This document shows, one piece after another, positions 30,540 through 42,254 of a DNA stretch of 64,000 nt (the stretch's first letter is position 1; each line of letters starts with the position of its first letter). This DNA comes from Halictus rubicundus. Lineage: Eukaryota; Arthropoda; Insecta; Hymenoptera; Halictidae. The notes under the pieces were generated by a model that saw nothing but the letters and a program-made list of their open reading frames with translations, ran no database searches and was not told the origin of the DNA. The position numbers were made by a program, and so were the translations under genes. Location of the stretch: positions 628,501 through 692,500 of the forward strand of contig NW_027488622.1 in assembly GCF_050948215.1 (NCBI RefSeq), in the 5' to 3' direction.

Positions 30540-33473
30540 ATGTTGACGGTGGACATGGGACTCCGTAGACCGATGCAATGGCCATTTATAATAGGTGGAA
30601 CAACAAGGGGTATAATAGGAGCAGATTTCCTAAATAAATATAAGTTGATAATTGATATCAATAATAGGAAATTAATTGATGGTGTGACTAACCTCGCAAT
30701 TAAGGGAGAAGTCACATCCATCACTACAAGCTCCACAATTTGCTCGATGGATAAAACGTCGAAGTATTACGACATATTAGCCCAACACCCACAGATTACG
30801 AAACCAACTCTGTTAATAATTGGCGTCAAACATAACATTGAACACCAGATAATTACAGAAGGGCGGCCAGTGTATTCGAAAGCAAGACAACTAGACCCGA
30901 AGAAGTTGGCACTGGCGAAACAAGAATTCCAATACATGTTGGACCAAGACATCATCAGGCGATCGAATTCTCAGTGGGCGAGTCCGCTTCATATAGTAAC
31001 GAAAAAAGATGGGACCATTCGCCCTTGCGGTGATTATAGGAGGCTGAACGCCATAACCATTCCAGACAGATATCCCATTCCTAGAATCAACGATTTTAAT
31101 CATATCTTGAAAGGTAAAACAATATTTTCAAAGATCGACCTTTTTAAGGCATATTTTCAGATACCCATAGCGGAAGAGGACAAAGCAAAAACTGCAATAA
31201 TTACACCTTTTGGACTGTTCGAGTTCAATGTGATGAGTTTTGGGCTGAAAAACGCACCGTCCACGTTTCAGAGGTTCATACACCAGGTATTGCAGGGATT
31301 GGATTTCACCTTTCCATACCTGGATGATATTTTGATCGCATCCACATCAGAGGAAGAACACCGAAACCACTTAAAGGTGATTTTTGAAAGGCTAAACAAG
31401 TATGGACTACGAATAAATATGTCGAAGTCGATTATGGGAGTTAAACAGCTGGAGTTTTTGGGATATTTGATAACGTCCGAAGGATCGGCCCCCATACCCG
31501 AACGAGTGGAGGTAATATTAAATTACAGATTGCCAGACACAGTCCACGAATTAAGAACTTTCCTCGGCATGATAAATTTTTATCGACCGTTTTTGAAAAA
31601 CGCTGCAAGTAACCAAGCAGTCTTGCACGAGTATCTACGTGGCTCCAAGAAGAAAGATAGGAGAAAAATTCAATGGACGGATGAAGCGATAGGAAAATTC
31701 GAGGAATGTAAAAAAGAACTGGCGGATGTGGCATTACTTGGTTATCCTGATCCGGAATTACCTCTGTCACTCAGTACAGACGCTTCCGATTGGGCCATTG
31801 GAGCCGTCTTGCAACAATTTGAAAAGCAAGCCTGGAAGCCAATAGCTTTTTATTCAAAAAAATTGAACGAGACTCAAAAGAAATATAGCACATACGACCG
31901 GGAATTATTAAGCATTTATCTGGCCATCAAACATTTCAAATATTTGCTGGAAGGTCATGATTTTAAAATCATAAGTGATCATAAACCACTAACTTTCGCT
32001 TTCAGGCAGAAGAATGACAAGGCGTCTCCGAGGCAACTTAGACAACTACAATATATATCACAATTTACTACCAACATATGTCACATCAAAGGTTCCGAAA
32101 ACATCGTGGCGGATAACCTGTCAAGAATAACAGAGGTTGGCGCCTCCGTAATTGACTACGATGAAATTGCCAGAGAGCAAGAAAACGACGAGGAACTAGA
32201 CAACTTGCGAGCCCACAATAAATCTCTGAATTTCAAGCAATACCTATTACCTTCAGGGAAAGAACTGTGGTGTGACACATCGACCACAAAGATCAGACCG
32301 TTCATACCCAAAAAGTGCAGAGAAGAACTCTTACAACAAATACACGGACTTGCTCATCCGGGAATCAAATCAACATTAAAAGAAATGACATCTAGATTCA
32401 TCTGGACAGATATCAAAAGAGACGTCCAAAAATGGACGCGCGCCTGTATAAATTGCCAGAAGAACAAAATAAATAGACACACAAAAACAGAGTTAGGAAC
32501 CTACAAAGAACCGGACGAGCGTTTCAGCGTGGTACATATCGATTTAATAGGGCCGTATCCACCATCAGAAGGTTATACCTATTGTTTAACCTGCATAGAC
32601 CGTTACACCAGTTGGATGGAGGTAGTGCCCTTGCGGAATATAACGGCAGAAGCCGTCGCAAGGGCATTCTACGAAGATTGGATTACACGATTCGGTGTAC
32701 CATACCGGGTGATTACGGATAGGGGAGTGCAATTCACTTCGGAGTTGTTCCGAACATTAGCAAATATCTGCGGAGTAAAGATACAACACACAACAGCGTA
32801 CCACCCGCAGAGTAATGGAAAAATCGAAAGATTGCATCGGACATTGAAGGTAGCTGTCCGGGCACACAATACAAATAAATGGACGGACTCCATACCAAAA
32901 ATCCTTTTAGGACTGCGAACAGCAATAAAAGAGGATTCAGGACATTCCGTAGCACAGATGGTCTATGGAAAAACGATCAAGTTGCCGGGCGAATTTTTTG
33001 ATAACCCAAAAATAACCACGACACCGGAAAGTTTTCTTTACAGATTACAGAAGCAGATGGAGTCGCTCAAACCAGGGACCAGAAAACATGGACCTGGGCC
33101 AAAGGTGTTCGTACACAAGGATCTGAACACGTGCTCCCACGTGTTCGTAAGAATTGATGCAACGAGGAAACCACTGGAACCAGCATACGAGGGACCTTTT
33201 AAAGTTTTGGAGAGGAAAGGGAAATACTTCGTGCTGGAATTTAAAGATCGTACAGCAAGCATTTCAACGGATAGGATAAAACCGGCTTACATACTAGTAC
33301 CTGAGAGTCCTGACTGCGTAACACCTGGAGCAGTAGATAATGAGACTGATAAAAAAAGGAAAACGACAACGATACCAAAGAAGCAACCTACTGCGAACCC
33401 ACAAGCATCGCGGTCGGGTAGGCAAATTAACCGTCCCGTGCGTTTTAACAATAACGTAGAATATTACGAGTAA
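30540..33473 (+). CDS. pol: Gypsy-1 pol: reverse transcriptase, RNase H, integrase
   Basis: 977 codons are open to TAA at 33471-33473. The nominal start is only the first Met after the inserted LTR; the protein natively continues from the protease upstream. Domains in order: end of protease (GIIGADFLNKY, about 20-35); reverse transcriptase with DLFKAYFQIP and the catalytic YLDD near 260; RNase H with STDASDWAIG near 413 and YDRELL; a His/Cys zinc site (HPGIKS...CINCQKNK, about 603-640); integrase core with Asp in HIDLIG (about 668), Asp in ITDRG (about 726) and Glu in KIERLH (about 762); then a C-terminal tail ending EYYE. All catalytic residues are present. There is no env-like frame between it and the right LTR. 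It would be functional but for the LTR upstream. Confidence 0.93.
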   Translation: MLTVDMGLRRPMQWPFIIGGTTRGIIGADFLNKYKLIIDINNRKLIDGVTNLAIKGEVTSITTSSTICSMDKTSKYYDILAQHPQITKPTLLIIGVKHNIEHQIITEGRPVYSKARQLDPKKLALAKQEFQYMLDQDIIRRSNSQWASPLHIVTKKDGTIRPCGDYRRLNAITIPDRYPIPRINDFNHILKGKTIFSKIDLFKAYFQIPIAEEDKAKTAIITPFGLFEFNVMSFGLKNAPSTFQRFIHQVLQGLDFTFPYLDDILIASTSEEEHRNHLKVIFERLNKYGLRINMSKSIMGVKQLEFLGYLITSEGSAPIPERVEVILNYRLPDTVHELRTFLGMINFYRPFLKNAASNQAVLHEYLRGSKKKDRRKIQWTDEAIGKFEECKKELADVALLGYPDPELPLSLSTDASDWAIGAVLQQFEKQAWKPIAFYSKKLNETQKKYSTYDRELLSIYLAIKHFKYLLEGHDFKIISDHKPLTFAFRQKNDKASPRQLRQLQYISQFTTNICHIKGSENIVADNLSRITEVGASVIDYDEIAREQENDEELDNLRAHNKSLNFKQYLLPSGKELWCDTSTTKIRPFIPKKCREELLQQIHGLAHPGIKSTLKEMTSRFIWTDIKRDVQKWTRACINCQKNKINRHTKTELGTYKEPDERFSVVHIDLIGPYPPSEGYTYCLTCIDRYTSWMEVVPLRNITAEAVARAFYEDWITRFGVPYRVITDRGVQFTSELFRTLANICGVKIQHTTAYHPQSNGKIERLHRTLKVAVRAHNTNKWTDSIPKILLGLRTAIKEDSGHSVAQMVYGKTIKLPGEFFDNPKITTTPESFLYRLQKQMESLKPGTRKHGPGPKVFVHKDLNTCSHVFVRIDATRKPLEPAYEGPFKVLERKGKYFVLEFKDRTASISTDRIKPAYILVPESPDCVTPGAVDNETDKKRKTTTIPKKQPTANPQASRSGRQINRPVRFNNNVEYYE

Positions 33474-33651
33474 TATAAACATTATATAAGTAAATATCAA
33501 AGTACAAAATAAGCATTAGTATCAAGTATAGTAGATTATATCAAATGTTATGTGCCCCATAGATATAGCAATGTTTTATTTTCTCATTATTTTATGTACA
33601 TGTATAAAGATGTATGAAACAGCGTAACTTAGTTACTGGTGAGGGAGTGAA

Positions 33652-33891
33652 TGTGGCACGACTGACAAAGAGTGTTTGGTTATAAGCGTGTGGCACGACT
33701 GACGATGAGTGAAAGTTGGTATGAGTGTGTGCGTGAAGTGCGCGCAGAGAGAGAACGATTCGAAAAACTGCAGACTGAGCGTGACCACGTGCGAGGTAAT
33801 AACTGAAAGGATAAAATACAAAACGCAACTAAGGGACTAGAAGATAATAGGCGTTATTATTGATTGAACCCGAGCCTTGTAATCCGCCACA
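33652..33891 (+). repeat. Gypsy-1 3' LTR
   Basis: 240 bp, followed by GATG. It differs from the 5' LTR at about four positions (for example gactgacgatg versus gactgactatg). Confidence 0.92.
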
Positions 33892-33895
33892 GATG

Positions 33896-36053
33896 TGTTG
33901 AAGTGCATTGACACGTGTTCGTACAAAGCCACGTGCTCGAAATTTAAAATCGTTAAATAGACAAATTTAATCGAATAAAAAGATTTACTCGCCATATGCG
34001 CAATATTAAGTATCTTATTATTAAGAAATTAGGCTACATAAAATTAGTTCAATATAGATTTACAAGTGGTTCACCGAGTGATATGGCCATGTTATGTAAT
34101 AGGTTAGGTTGCTACTCTGACAAGTGTATGGTCACAATACAGTGTATGGTATACAATACATATAAGAAAAATAAGTATACCTTAGTTTATAAAATGAATA
34201 CATTACAATATAGTTTATATATACATAGTAAGTTGGTAAAAGTCACCATACGTAGATTTAATCTTCTGAAGAAAAGGTCAATATCGCGTCGATAAAATAT
34301 TATTCTAGTTATTACTATATATATCACAGAAATAAACATATAGCATAAGCTATATATTTAAATATTAATAAATACAAGTAACGTCTAATAAGCAACAGTA
34401 ATAGTGTTGGATTCCGGGTTTGGAAATCGAGTACAACAGTTTATAATAAAATCGAGAAGAGTTTTATTTAAGTGTATACACGGTGGCGAGTTTAAGGTAC
34501 AACGATGTAACCTTCTGCACTGAAATATGTAAGAAGAAGCTCTGACTCTGTTTCGACGGGCTGCTATATATATGTAGCTTTTGAGTAGAAAATGTGGAAG
34601 GGAGTAGAAAAGGCTTGTTGTGGAAAGGATGACGTGGAAGAGACAAAGTCTAAGGGTCTGTTTGGTTCTGATGATTCAAGGGTTTTGGCTGACGTGTCTA
34701 TGGCATGATTATCATGATGCGTTGGTGTTTAACTAGAGCCTAGGGTTATCGGGTATACAACAATAGTAATATGCAAAGAATTAATTACACAATAGAAGTA
34801 CGTAGTTATAAAGCTAGATCAATCCCAATATAAGAGTATCTTAAGTAAGAAACGTGTTTAACTAAAACAATTAGGGTATATAGACAATAATTTAGAATTA
34901 TAATACACTAAGTACATAAACTAACTCTATGCATTACCATGGGAAAGTGTAAAGTGGAAACCTGTGCCACTTTAACGTAGCATATAGTTTATATATAGAA
35001 GGTCAGTCAATCAGACTAAATAAAATATAAACTCTTGACTTCGTATAAACTGTACAGTAATCCATAATAAAAGGTAGCCCAATTAAATAAATAAATAATT
35101 CAAGTAATAATATATGATAAGTATTAGTATTGTACATCGTGGAATGTAGATACCGTAGCAGTAAAATAACTCTCTAACACATAGTAAAATAAATAAACCA
35201 CAGTTATAAGGTGAAGACTATTAAATTCAGCATATTTATAAATAACCAAGTTTATAAATCGACATAACATAGATACAAACAGTAGAAAAAAGAATAATTT
35301 TCTATTGACAAAATAATGATTTCTGTATTACTATATAAGACATAAATATAAACACTTAGCATATACCTTAAGAGATAATAAACATAATTAATAGAAGTAC
35401 TTATAATAAGCAACGGTAAATGTAATATTTAAAGAAATTGTTACAGAACAGAATTACACAGATATAAAGCCAGATCGATATAGCGTTCAGAGTGACATAC
35501 TTAATAAATATCAATAATAGTCGCCTAAAGATATAATTAGACTAAATAGAATAGATTATAGTTAGATTTACAACGTTAAGTATAATACATTAAATTTACA
35601 AAATACTAGAGTACACGGCATAGTAATTAGATATAGAAACTAAGTAAATATATGATACAGTGAGAGATAAAATAAATGAAGTTAATAAACAGGATGTAGC
35701 AGAGCAATAACTTAATTTCGTTACTGTCTTAGTAAAAGATATAAAGAACAAGAGAGCAGCATATACAGAAAAGTAAAATCAAGACACGTCAGCTAGTCGA
35801 GTGGAACTCTGTTGCCACCAGCTGATCCTGGTCACTTTGGCAAAGAAGATCCTGTTACCGGAAGACAGCAAAAGGTTTACAGTAAATGCGGAAGACTATG
35901 AAGTTCTCCAATGGTCCCAAGGAATTACGCTACAAACCTCTAATACCAGTGACTCCAGTGTAAAAGAATCCAACCTAGAAGAAAACGAAAGATAAGTGCT
36001 GTGCATAATCATATAATCAAACGGACTAACAATAGGATTAAAGTCCATGATAG
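33896..36053. other. AT-rich noncoding DNA between Gypsy-1 and Gypsy-2
   Basis: About 2.1 kb of strongly AT-rich sequence without recognisable coding, RNA or repeat structure. Frames of up to 99 codons (33996-34295) lack motifs. Confidence 0.55.
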
Positions 36054-36057
36054 ATAT

Positions 36058-36328
36058 TGTTGCGGAGGCTTCGGCTCCGCCTCGCCGGCGAACACATGCC
36101 TCAACTAAACAACAACACCGAACACTACCAACAACTAAATAACTATTTATTGGCTGTCAACGGATAATGTTAAAAGATGCGATACAGGTGCGTGCTCTCG
36201 CTTCGTCGACTCGAGAGGTTCTGTCGTCTGTCTTCTTCTTCACAACAACCCCGTTGGCCGGATACCACAATATCGATATGATGGCCAACTTCTCTCGATC
36301 GCCGCAATCGACAGCTTCCATCGTAACA
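36058..36328 (-). repeat. Gypsy-2 3' LTR
   Basis: 271 bp, preceded by ATAT. It differs from the other LTR at roughly eight to ten positions by eye, clearly more than the Gypsy-3 pair, so this element is older. Confidence 0.9.
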
Positions 36329-36981
36329 CTGCTCCCCTTCTCGAAAAACGGGCGTCCCGACCGCGGCTAAATTCGTCTGTGGTAACGTACCAACCTTCAT
36401 GCCTCGTAATCGCCAAACTCCTCATGTCAGAATGACGGCTCCTTGACACGTTAACCTCTGTCTGAAAAGTCGGCGAAAGTAAGGAAATTTGCTTTAACCC
36501 GGTGGCCTTAATCAGACAGTAAACGTCCCGACATTTGTCCTCTGTCTCAGGGGAAAACCACCTAAAAACCCTGAGCAGGGCGCTGGCATGAGGTATTTCC
36601 CTTAATGCTTCAGTTATTCCGTCGACTTCTCGCCCTTCCCCTTGACTCTTGTGGCTTGAGTGCTTCTTTCTTGACGTTTTCCCGGGTGCTGCCCTCCCCC
36701 CGGGCGACCCCCGAGTCCTCTCCAGGATGCACCTCCAATCATCGCGAAATCTATCCGCGATAATATGGTGACTGGTGCACCACTCTTTGTGGACCAGTCG
36801 GGAAAGGGGGTACCCTCCTGAGGACGTATCCTCGCGAGGATACCACTTCCTCCCCCGAATTCCTAGGACTGTCTCTTCCACAAATGTAAAGTGATCGAGG
36901 TGCCGGAACGGAGTCGCACCCTCGCCTTCTTTCGATGCAGCGTCCTCTTCGTGGGCGAAAAGTGTCTAGGAATTCGGATTC
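36329..36981 (-). other. Gypsy-2 region between pol and 3' LTR
   Basis: A 213-codon minus-strand frame (36240-36881, non-ATG start) covers most of this and runs into the LTR. It contains WCTSHHIIADRF and RDVYCLIKATGLKQISLL, which I do not recognise. It could be a third-frame relic or chance; no signal peptide or membrane segment characteristic of an env gene is visible. Confidence 0.3.
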
Positions 36982-39426
36982 CTATCCTAAACCACTGTAA
37001 GGTGCAATCCGATTCACGTGAACAACCTTCGGTTTTGCCTTAGGAGATTTGCATCTAGGGACGATTAGTAACGGAACTGCTTCTTTCCCGTCCGTAGATT
37101 CCCACCTCCGGAAAAGCAAACCCTTTCTCGCTTCAAGAGAGTCCCAAATTTTCCAGTAAAATTTTGTTACGGGGGAAAATGAGGAAACTTCCTGCCAGTT
37201 TGGCTTATTTCGTTCGATTATCCTCCGCAAAATGAAGTTTATTTCTCCATCGGTCTCTTGCGCTTTCCTCCATTCCTCCGAATTGGCGTTTCCACAGATC
37301 GTCCTGAACACGTGCTCTTCCTTTTCGCACATTTCTTCACGTGACTCCTTCTCCTCAAGGCGATGGCAATATTTACATTGCGAAATTTCGCATGGTCTTC
37401 TTGACAGACTGTCTGCATTGACATGCAACTTCCCTTCTCGATGTCTAATTTCAAAATCATACTGTTGCAGCCTTTCTATCCAGCGAGCCGTTTGTCCTTC
37501 CGGATTCTTGAACGACAATAGCCACCTTAAAGCAGCATGATCAGTCCTTACCAGAAATTTTCGACCATAAAGATAGGGGTGAAAATGTTCTATGGACTTA
37601 ATTATCGCCAAAAGTTCCCGTCTTGTAACGCAATAATTCCTCTCTGCTTTTCCCAGCATTTTTGAAAAGTATGCAATAACTTTCTCCTCTTCACCTTGAA
37701 CTTGCGAGAGGACTGCTCCAATGGCAAAATTCGACGCATCTGTATCCAAAATGAAATCTGCGTCTAATAAAGGATAAGCTAATATCGGAGATTCGGAAAG
37801 ACGCTGCTTCAGCCACTCGAATACCTTTTGACATTCTTCCGACCATACAAACGTAATTTTATCTTCCGTCAGGCGATGTAGTGGCCTAGCGATGGAAGAA
37901 AAATCTTTGACGAATTTTCTATAATAAGTGTAAAGTCCGAGAAAACTCCTTAATTCCGTTTTACTCCTCGGAATTGGCCATTTCTGGATTGCCATTATCT
38001 TTTCGGGATCCGTTTTAATCCCGCGTTCGGAAACGATATTTCCAAGGTATCGCACTTCTTTACAGAAGAAATTGCATTTTTTTGGATTCGCTAATAGTTT
38101 GGCTTGGCGCAGGCGTACGAAGACAGTCCTCAAATTGTCCATGTTTTCTTCGGAACTTCTTCCATAAACAATTATGTCGTCTAGATATACTAGGCAGATT
38201 TTCCCACAAAGGCCTTTCAATACCGTGTCCATAAGACGTTCAAACGTGGCAGGGGCATTACAAAGTCCGAAAGGCATCACTCTGAATTGCCAAAGCCCTT
38301 CTCCCACGCAGAATGCTGTCTTTTCACGGTCCCTTTCGTCAACCATAATCTGCCAATATCCACTTTGCAGATCAATGGTTGAAAACCAAGACGATTCAGC
38401 TAGAGCATCTAGCGTTTCTTCAATTCTCGGCAACGGATAAGAATCCTTTTTCGTGACATCATTTAACCGCCGATAGTCCACACAAAATCTCGTGCTGCCA
38501 TCCTTTTTCTTCACGAGAACGATAGGAGAGGACCATGGACTTTTCGACTCCTCAATTACTCCCTGCCTTTCCATCTTTGCGAGTAATTCTTTAACTTCGT
38601 CTCGTCGGTGAAAAGGGAGACGTCTTGGTGCCTGTTTGATTGGCGCACAATCTCCTGTATCAATCCTATGTTGGACAACATCACAATTCCCAACATGTTC
38701 AGGATTTTCTGCGAATATATCCTGAAATTCATGTGTTACTTTCGCAAATGCTGTCTTCCGTGGCGGAGATAAGGCCGAACAGCAACGCTGGAAAAGATCT
38801 TCTAAGTGCTTCGGTATAGGTGGAACTGCAACCTCCTGTACCTCTTCCGCTACCGGAGTCTCTTCTTCCATCTTCACTAATAAAGCTGCATCCTCCTTAT
38901 TACGTATCTCTTGACCGATAAAGCCGACCTCTTCCTTCCCGGCTATTTGTAGTTTCCTCGCCCAATAATCGAGCCTACACGCGTGTTTCTGGAGGAATCC
39001 GTTCCCCAAAATACACTCCTCCGCCATGTCGATCAGGAAAAATTCTTCCTCTGTTTCGAAACCATTGATTTTAATGGGACATCTGTACCTGCCTTGAATC
39101 GGTAAATTTTCCCCGGAAATGGACACAATTTTGATTTCCAGAAGTCCCTCCGCCGCGCCAAGCTTACTTCTGGGATTGAACTTATCCGTCCCCAAAAGAT
39201 TTACGCTTGATCCCGTGACGATTATTATCGTAGCCATTTTTCCATCGACGAATCCCTCGATGGCCGTACAATCTTTCTTCAAATAAGTCTTCAGCACGAC
39301 AGGGGTAGAAGAAAGTGAAGTCACAGTCTCCCCTCCTACTATGACTTCTTTGCGTTTCCCATCCTCTGTGTTTGTCTCTTCGGGCAGTCCTTCTGGAGAT
39401 GCCCAGTCTGGCGATGACTCCAACAC
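36982..39426 (-). pseudogene. pol: Gypsy-2 pol with mutated protease and deleted integrase
   Basis: 814 codons are open on the minus strand. Order: protease region with IIIVTGSSVNLLG near residue 70-82, where Val stands in place of the catalytic Asp of the usual DTGSS; reverse transcriptase with TIDLQSGYWQI and VYLDDIIVYG; RNase H with LDTDASNFAIGAV and TRRELLAI, then VNADSLSRRPC. After AVPLLIVPR the frame jumps directly to a Lys-rich tail and VVHVNRIAPYSG, which is the usual C-terminus of this Gypsy group. The whole zinc site and DDE integrase core are therefore missing, without loss of frame. The element could not integrate by itself. Reverse transcriptase motifs look intact. Confidence 0.9.
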
Positions 39427-39734
39427 TCCCTGGGTCGATCTTCTCGATCACCATTGATCTTCGAATTCCTGTTCACGAAACTCGTCTTTCGTACATAGTT
39501 CCTGTTCGGTTGACCCACTTCCTCCGGTCTTCTGTCGTATCCTCGTTCTCCCCAACGCCGTCCAGGAATGTGTTGTTTTGGAAAATAATAAGGCTTGTAG
39601 CGGTTATTTTGACTACTATACGAAGTTTCAGTAACAGACTCGACAGCTTCAATCTCCAAGGCTCTAATAACTGCTGCCCTCAGAGATGTAAAACCACCGA
39701 GTCTTAATATTCGTTTCATCTCATCGTTGGCCAA
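39339..39734 (-). pseudogene. gag: Gypsy-2 gag, C-terminal part with altered zinc knuckle
   Basis: The frame starts within gag (ANDEMKRILRLGGF) and runs through a basic region to CWSHRQTGHLQKDC, a CCHC knuckle in which the second Cys is His. It overlaps the start of the pol frame. It is separated from the N-terminal gag part by a frameshift near 39735-39755, where a short sequence (atttgtag) is duplicated. Confidence 0.8.
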
Positions 39735-39739
39735 TGCTG

Positions 39740-40297
39740 CTACAAATTGAGACTACAAATTTCGTATGGGCATTCACCAAATGCAGTTTGAGCAAGCCTC
39801 TCAATTTCTGCCGCCAACTCAGAGATCGACTCCCCTTTCCGTTGTCTATAATTTTGGAATTTTACGTAACTTAAATTTCGAAAATTTTTGGTCCCATAAC
39901 GGAACTCTAATGCCGAAACTATCGTCCGGAAATCGTTCTGTTTGTCCACAGAGAGAGAAGTCAACACTCCTCGAGCAGGGCCCTCCAAAGACGCAACCAA
40001 GGCCAAAGCTTTCCTCGGTTCATCCCAACCATTCGCGCGAGCTATTGTGTCGAACTGAATTCTATACTCTTCCCATGAAACTTTGCCGTCAAATCTAGGA
40101 GGTTTCACGGTGTATCCCAACTCCGAAACACCGCGAAACACGCCAACTGCGTCATTTACAGGGACCTGCTGCGAAAGCGGAAGAACCGGAACCGCGGACC
40201 CATTAGGAACGGACACATTTATATTTTGAGTTTCACGGTTCTCAGTAGAATTAATGAAACGCGGCTGTACAAGACTGTGCAGATTCTGCGATAGCAC
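39740..40297 (-). pseudogene. gag: Gypsy-2 gag, N-terminal part
   Basis: The frame encodes a capsid-like sequence: VKPPRFDGKVSWEEYRIQFD, ALALVASLEGPARGVL, ALEFRYGTKN and QNYRQRKGESISELAAEIERL, the typical retrotransposon gag pattern. It ends early after ECPYEI because of the small duplication noted for the C-terminal part. The first Met is not assured: the frame continues a little upstream, toward the inserted LTR at 40447. Confidence 0.85.
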
Positions 40298-40446
40298 CTG
40301 ACACTATGCCTCCAGGATCCCAAATCGTCCCTCCAGGGCAGCTTCCCTTGCAGCTTGAGCGGCTCTGTTTGCTGCTTCCCTCTCTTCAAACCGGGCCCAC
40401 TCCTGTTCCCATCTCTGTTCCGCGATTTTCCGCTGCTCTTGAAACT

Positions 40447-41867
40447 TGTAACGGTTGCGTCTCGCTTGCGTGAGACGCGAGCGAGGCGCGCGGTCCCTCC
40501 CCTGGATTCGCTCAGCGACCAGGGTTCGGCGGGGAGGGAGAAGGAAATGGTTTAATGAAGCACGATGTGTCCGGTGGTAAATAAACTAATTTATTGTTAA
40601 TGCGAACGTGTGAAAACAGAATAATTGATTATAAACGTGAAATATTAAAGAAAATAATAATACTATATAACTACTAAAGAAGGATAATTTGTAAAGAACA
40701 CGGAGCGGTCCGTGGGCTATCCGCCCGGATTTCCCGACGGTCCGGCGACGGGCTGGTGAAGGCCGGTTGTCTCTCCCCGGGCCTATGGACAGTTAAATAA
40801 CGAGCGGTCAGCGGACCGTAACGGTGGATTCTGACGCGGGTGGCTTATCACTAATATTATACGGCTTAGTCTACGCAAAAAATACGATCTACGGTAACCG
40901 CGGGACGCCGGCACGGTTTCTCGAGTTTCGACGGTATACGCGGGAAATACGCGACGCGGGCGAGACGCGCTCGCTAGAACGGTGCCTGCCGTCGGACGTC
41001 CTCGGCGCGGTTCGGGTACGGTCGCGTGTAGAGAACGCGGTGTGCGGGGAACGCGGGCGAGCCGGACTCGCTAACGTGGCTCTGATTCGGGCGCTCTCGG
41101 CGCGGTCCCGAATTCTCCCGGTCCTCGAGATGGTGTAACCGCCGCCGTCCAGCGAACGATAGTGAATCGGTTGTTTCCTGGGGCTGGGCGCGCGGGGCGC
41201 GGAGAGGAGAGGGTAAGGAATCCGCGGAACCCCCCACCCGTCGTCCCCGCCCGACCGCGGCTCGAGCACGTAGGCACAGACGTAAACCTAATGCCTACGG
41301 CCCGAAACCGGCGAGGGCGCTCGTCTCCGGTAGTATACCGAGAGGCGAGCCCCACACGCTGCTGCGGCCGATCGACGACTAACGTGCGGAGCGCGACGCT
41401 GGATCCCTGAGGGGAGAGCGGGACGCGGGAACAGGTCCAGGTGGTGGGGATGACGGTCCGGAGTGTCGTATCCTCGGTGCTCTGAAAAGAGCAGGCCGGT
41501 GATCGACTGCCTTCCAGGATCCCGGTCGCGGTCTCGGTTTCGCGTAGGGGACGTAAACCCACTTACGCTCTGCCGATTCCAGCGCCTCGTCGTATTCGCC
41601 CGATAGTATACCGCGGCTAGCACGAGTTGGCGCGGCTGCGAGAGGATCTGGGCCCGGGTGTTCACCCGAGAGCTGCTCCAGACCAACTCCGCCTTCGGCT
41701 GGTTCCGTCGCGATCTTTATAGCCCGAGCGCGGACCTCGTGTGCTCGTTCGCGAGCCTTCGGCGCACGTCGATTGGTCGCGGATTGGCGCGCGGCTGGCC
41801 CGCACCGGTGATTGGTGCGGGCTAAGGTACAACTCGGCTCGCAACGAGACACATGTGTCTCGTTGCA
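40447..41867 (-). mobile_element. Solo LTR in Gypsy-2, 1421 bp, family b
   Basis: It begins TGTAACGGTTGCG and ends TCTCGTTGCA, with AACT (or AAACT) duplicated at 40443-40446 and 41868-41871. Removing it restores continuous Gypsy-2 leader sequence. On the minus strand a TATA box (CTATAAAG) maps to about 41716-41723. It is GC-rich and related to 8605-9698. The right end is a perfect small palindrome around GAGACACATGTGTCTC. Arg-rich frames are not genes. Confidence 0.88.
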
Positions 41868-41979
41868 AACTGCCCCGAAATGTTCCGCTGGAGGCCTTCG
41901 AACAGCGTCTGTAACATCGTCGCATCTGCTCCCGAAGTGGATGTCGTTGTTGTGGAATCGCCCGCACTTCTGACACCAA

Positions 41980-42250
41980 TGTTGCGGAGGCTTCGGCTCC
42001 GCCTCGCCGGCGAACACATCCCTCAACTAAACAACAACACCGAATACTACCAACAACTAAGTAACTATTTATTGGCTGTCAACGGACAATGTTAAAAGAT
42101 GCGATACAGGTGCGTGCTCTCGCTCCGTCGACTCGAGCGGTTCTGTCGTCTGTCTTCTTCTTCACAACAACCCCGTTGGCCGGATACCACAATATCGATA
42201 CGACGGCCAACTTCTCTCGATCGCCGCAATCGACAGCTTCCATCGTAACA
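41980..42250 (-). repeat. Gypsy-2 5' LTR
   Basis: 271 bp, followed by ATAT. The primer-binding site adjoins its left edge on the minus strand (41979 downward). Confidence 0.9.
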
Positions 42251-42254
42251 ATAT

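Larger units (their letters stand above)
28701..33891 (+). mobile_element. Ty3/Gypsy element 1, complete but interrupted
   Basis: LTRs at 28701-28940 and 33652-33891 (240 bp each, about four differences by eye) start TGTGGCACG and end CCGCCACA. The target duplication is GATG (28697-28700 and 33892-33895). A primer-binding site TGGTGACCCCGA follows the left LTR, and a purine-rich tract precedes the right one. It contains gag and pol. A foreign solo LTR at 29986-30526 breaks the protease region. Confidence 0.93.
36058..42250 (-). mobile_element. Ty3/Gypsy element 2, decayed
   Basis: LTRs at 36058-36328 and 41980-42250 (271 bp each) start TGTTGCGGAGG and end CATCGTAACA; the target duplication is ATAT on both sides. 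On the minus strand the 5' LTR is the right one, followed by a primer-binding site TGGTGTCAGAAGTGCGG. Gag is frameshifted, the protease Asp is changed, the integrase core is deleted and a 1421-bp solo LTR is inserted upstream of gag. Confidence 0.92.

Noticed and set aside
36240..36881. Env or third gene of Gypsy-2
   Set aside because: There is no Met start, no signal peptide or membrane segment, and it overlaps the LTR. It is left as an unrecognised region.
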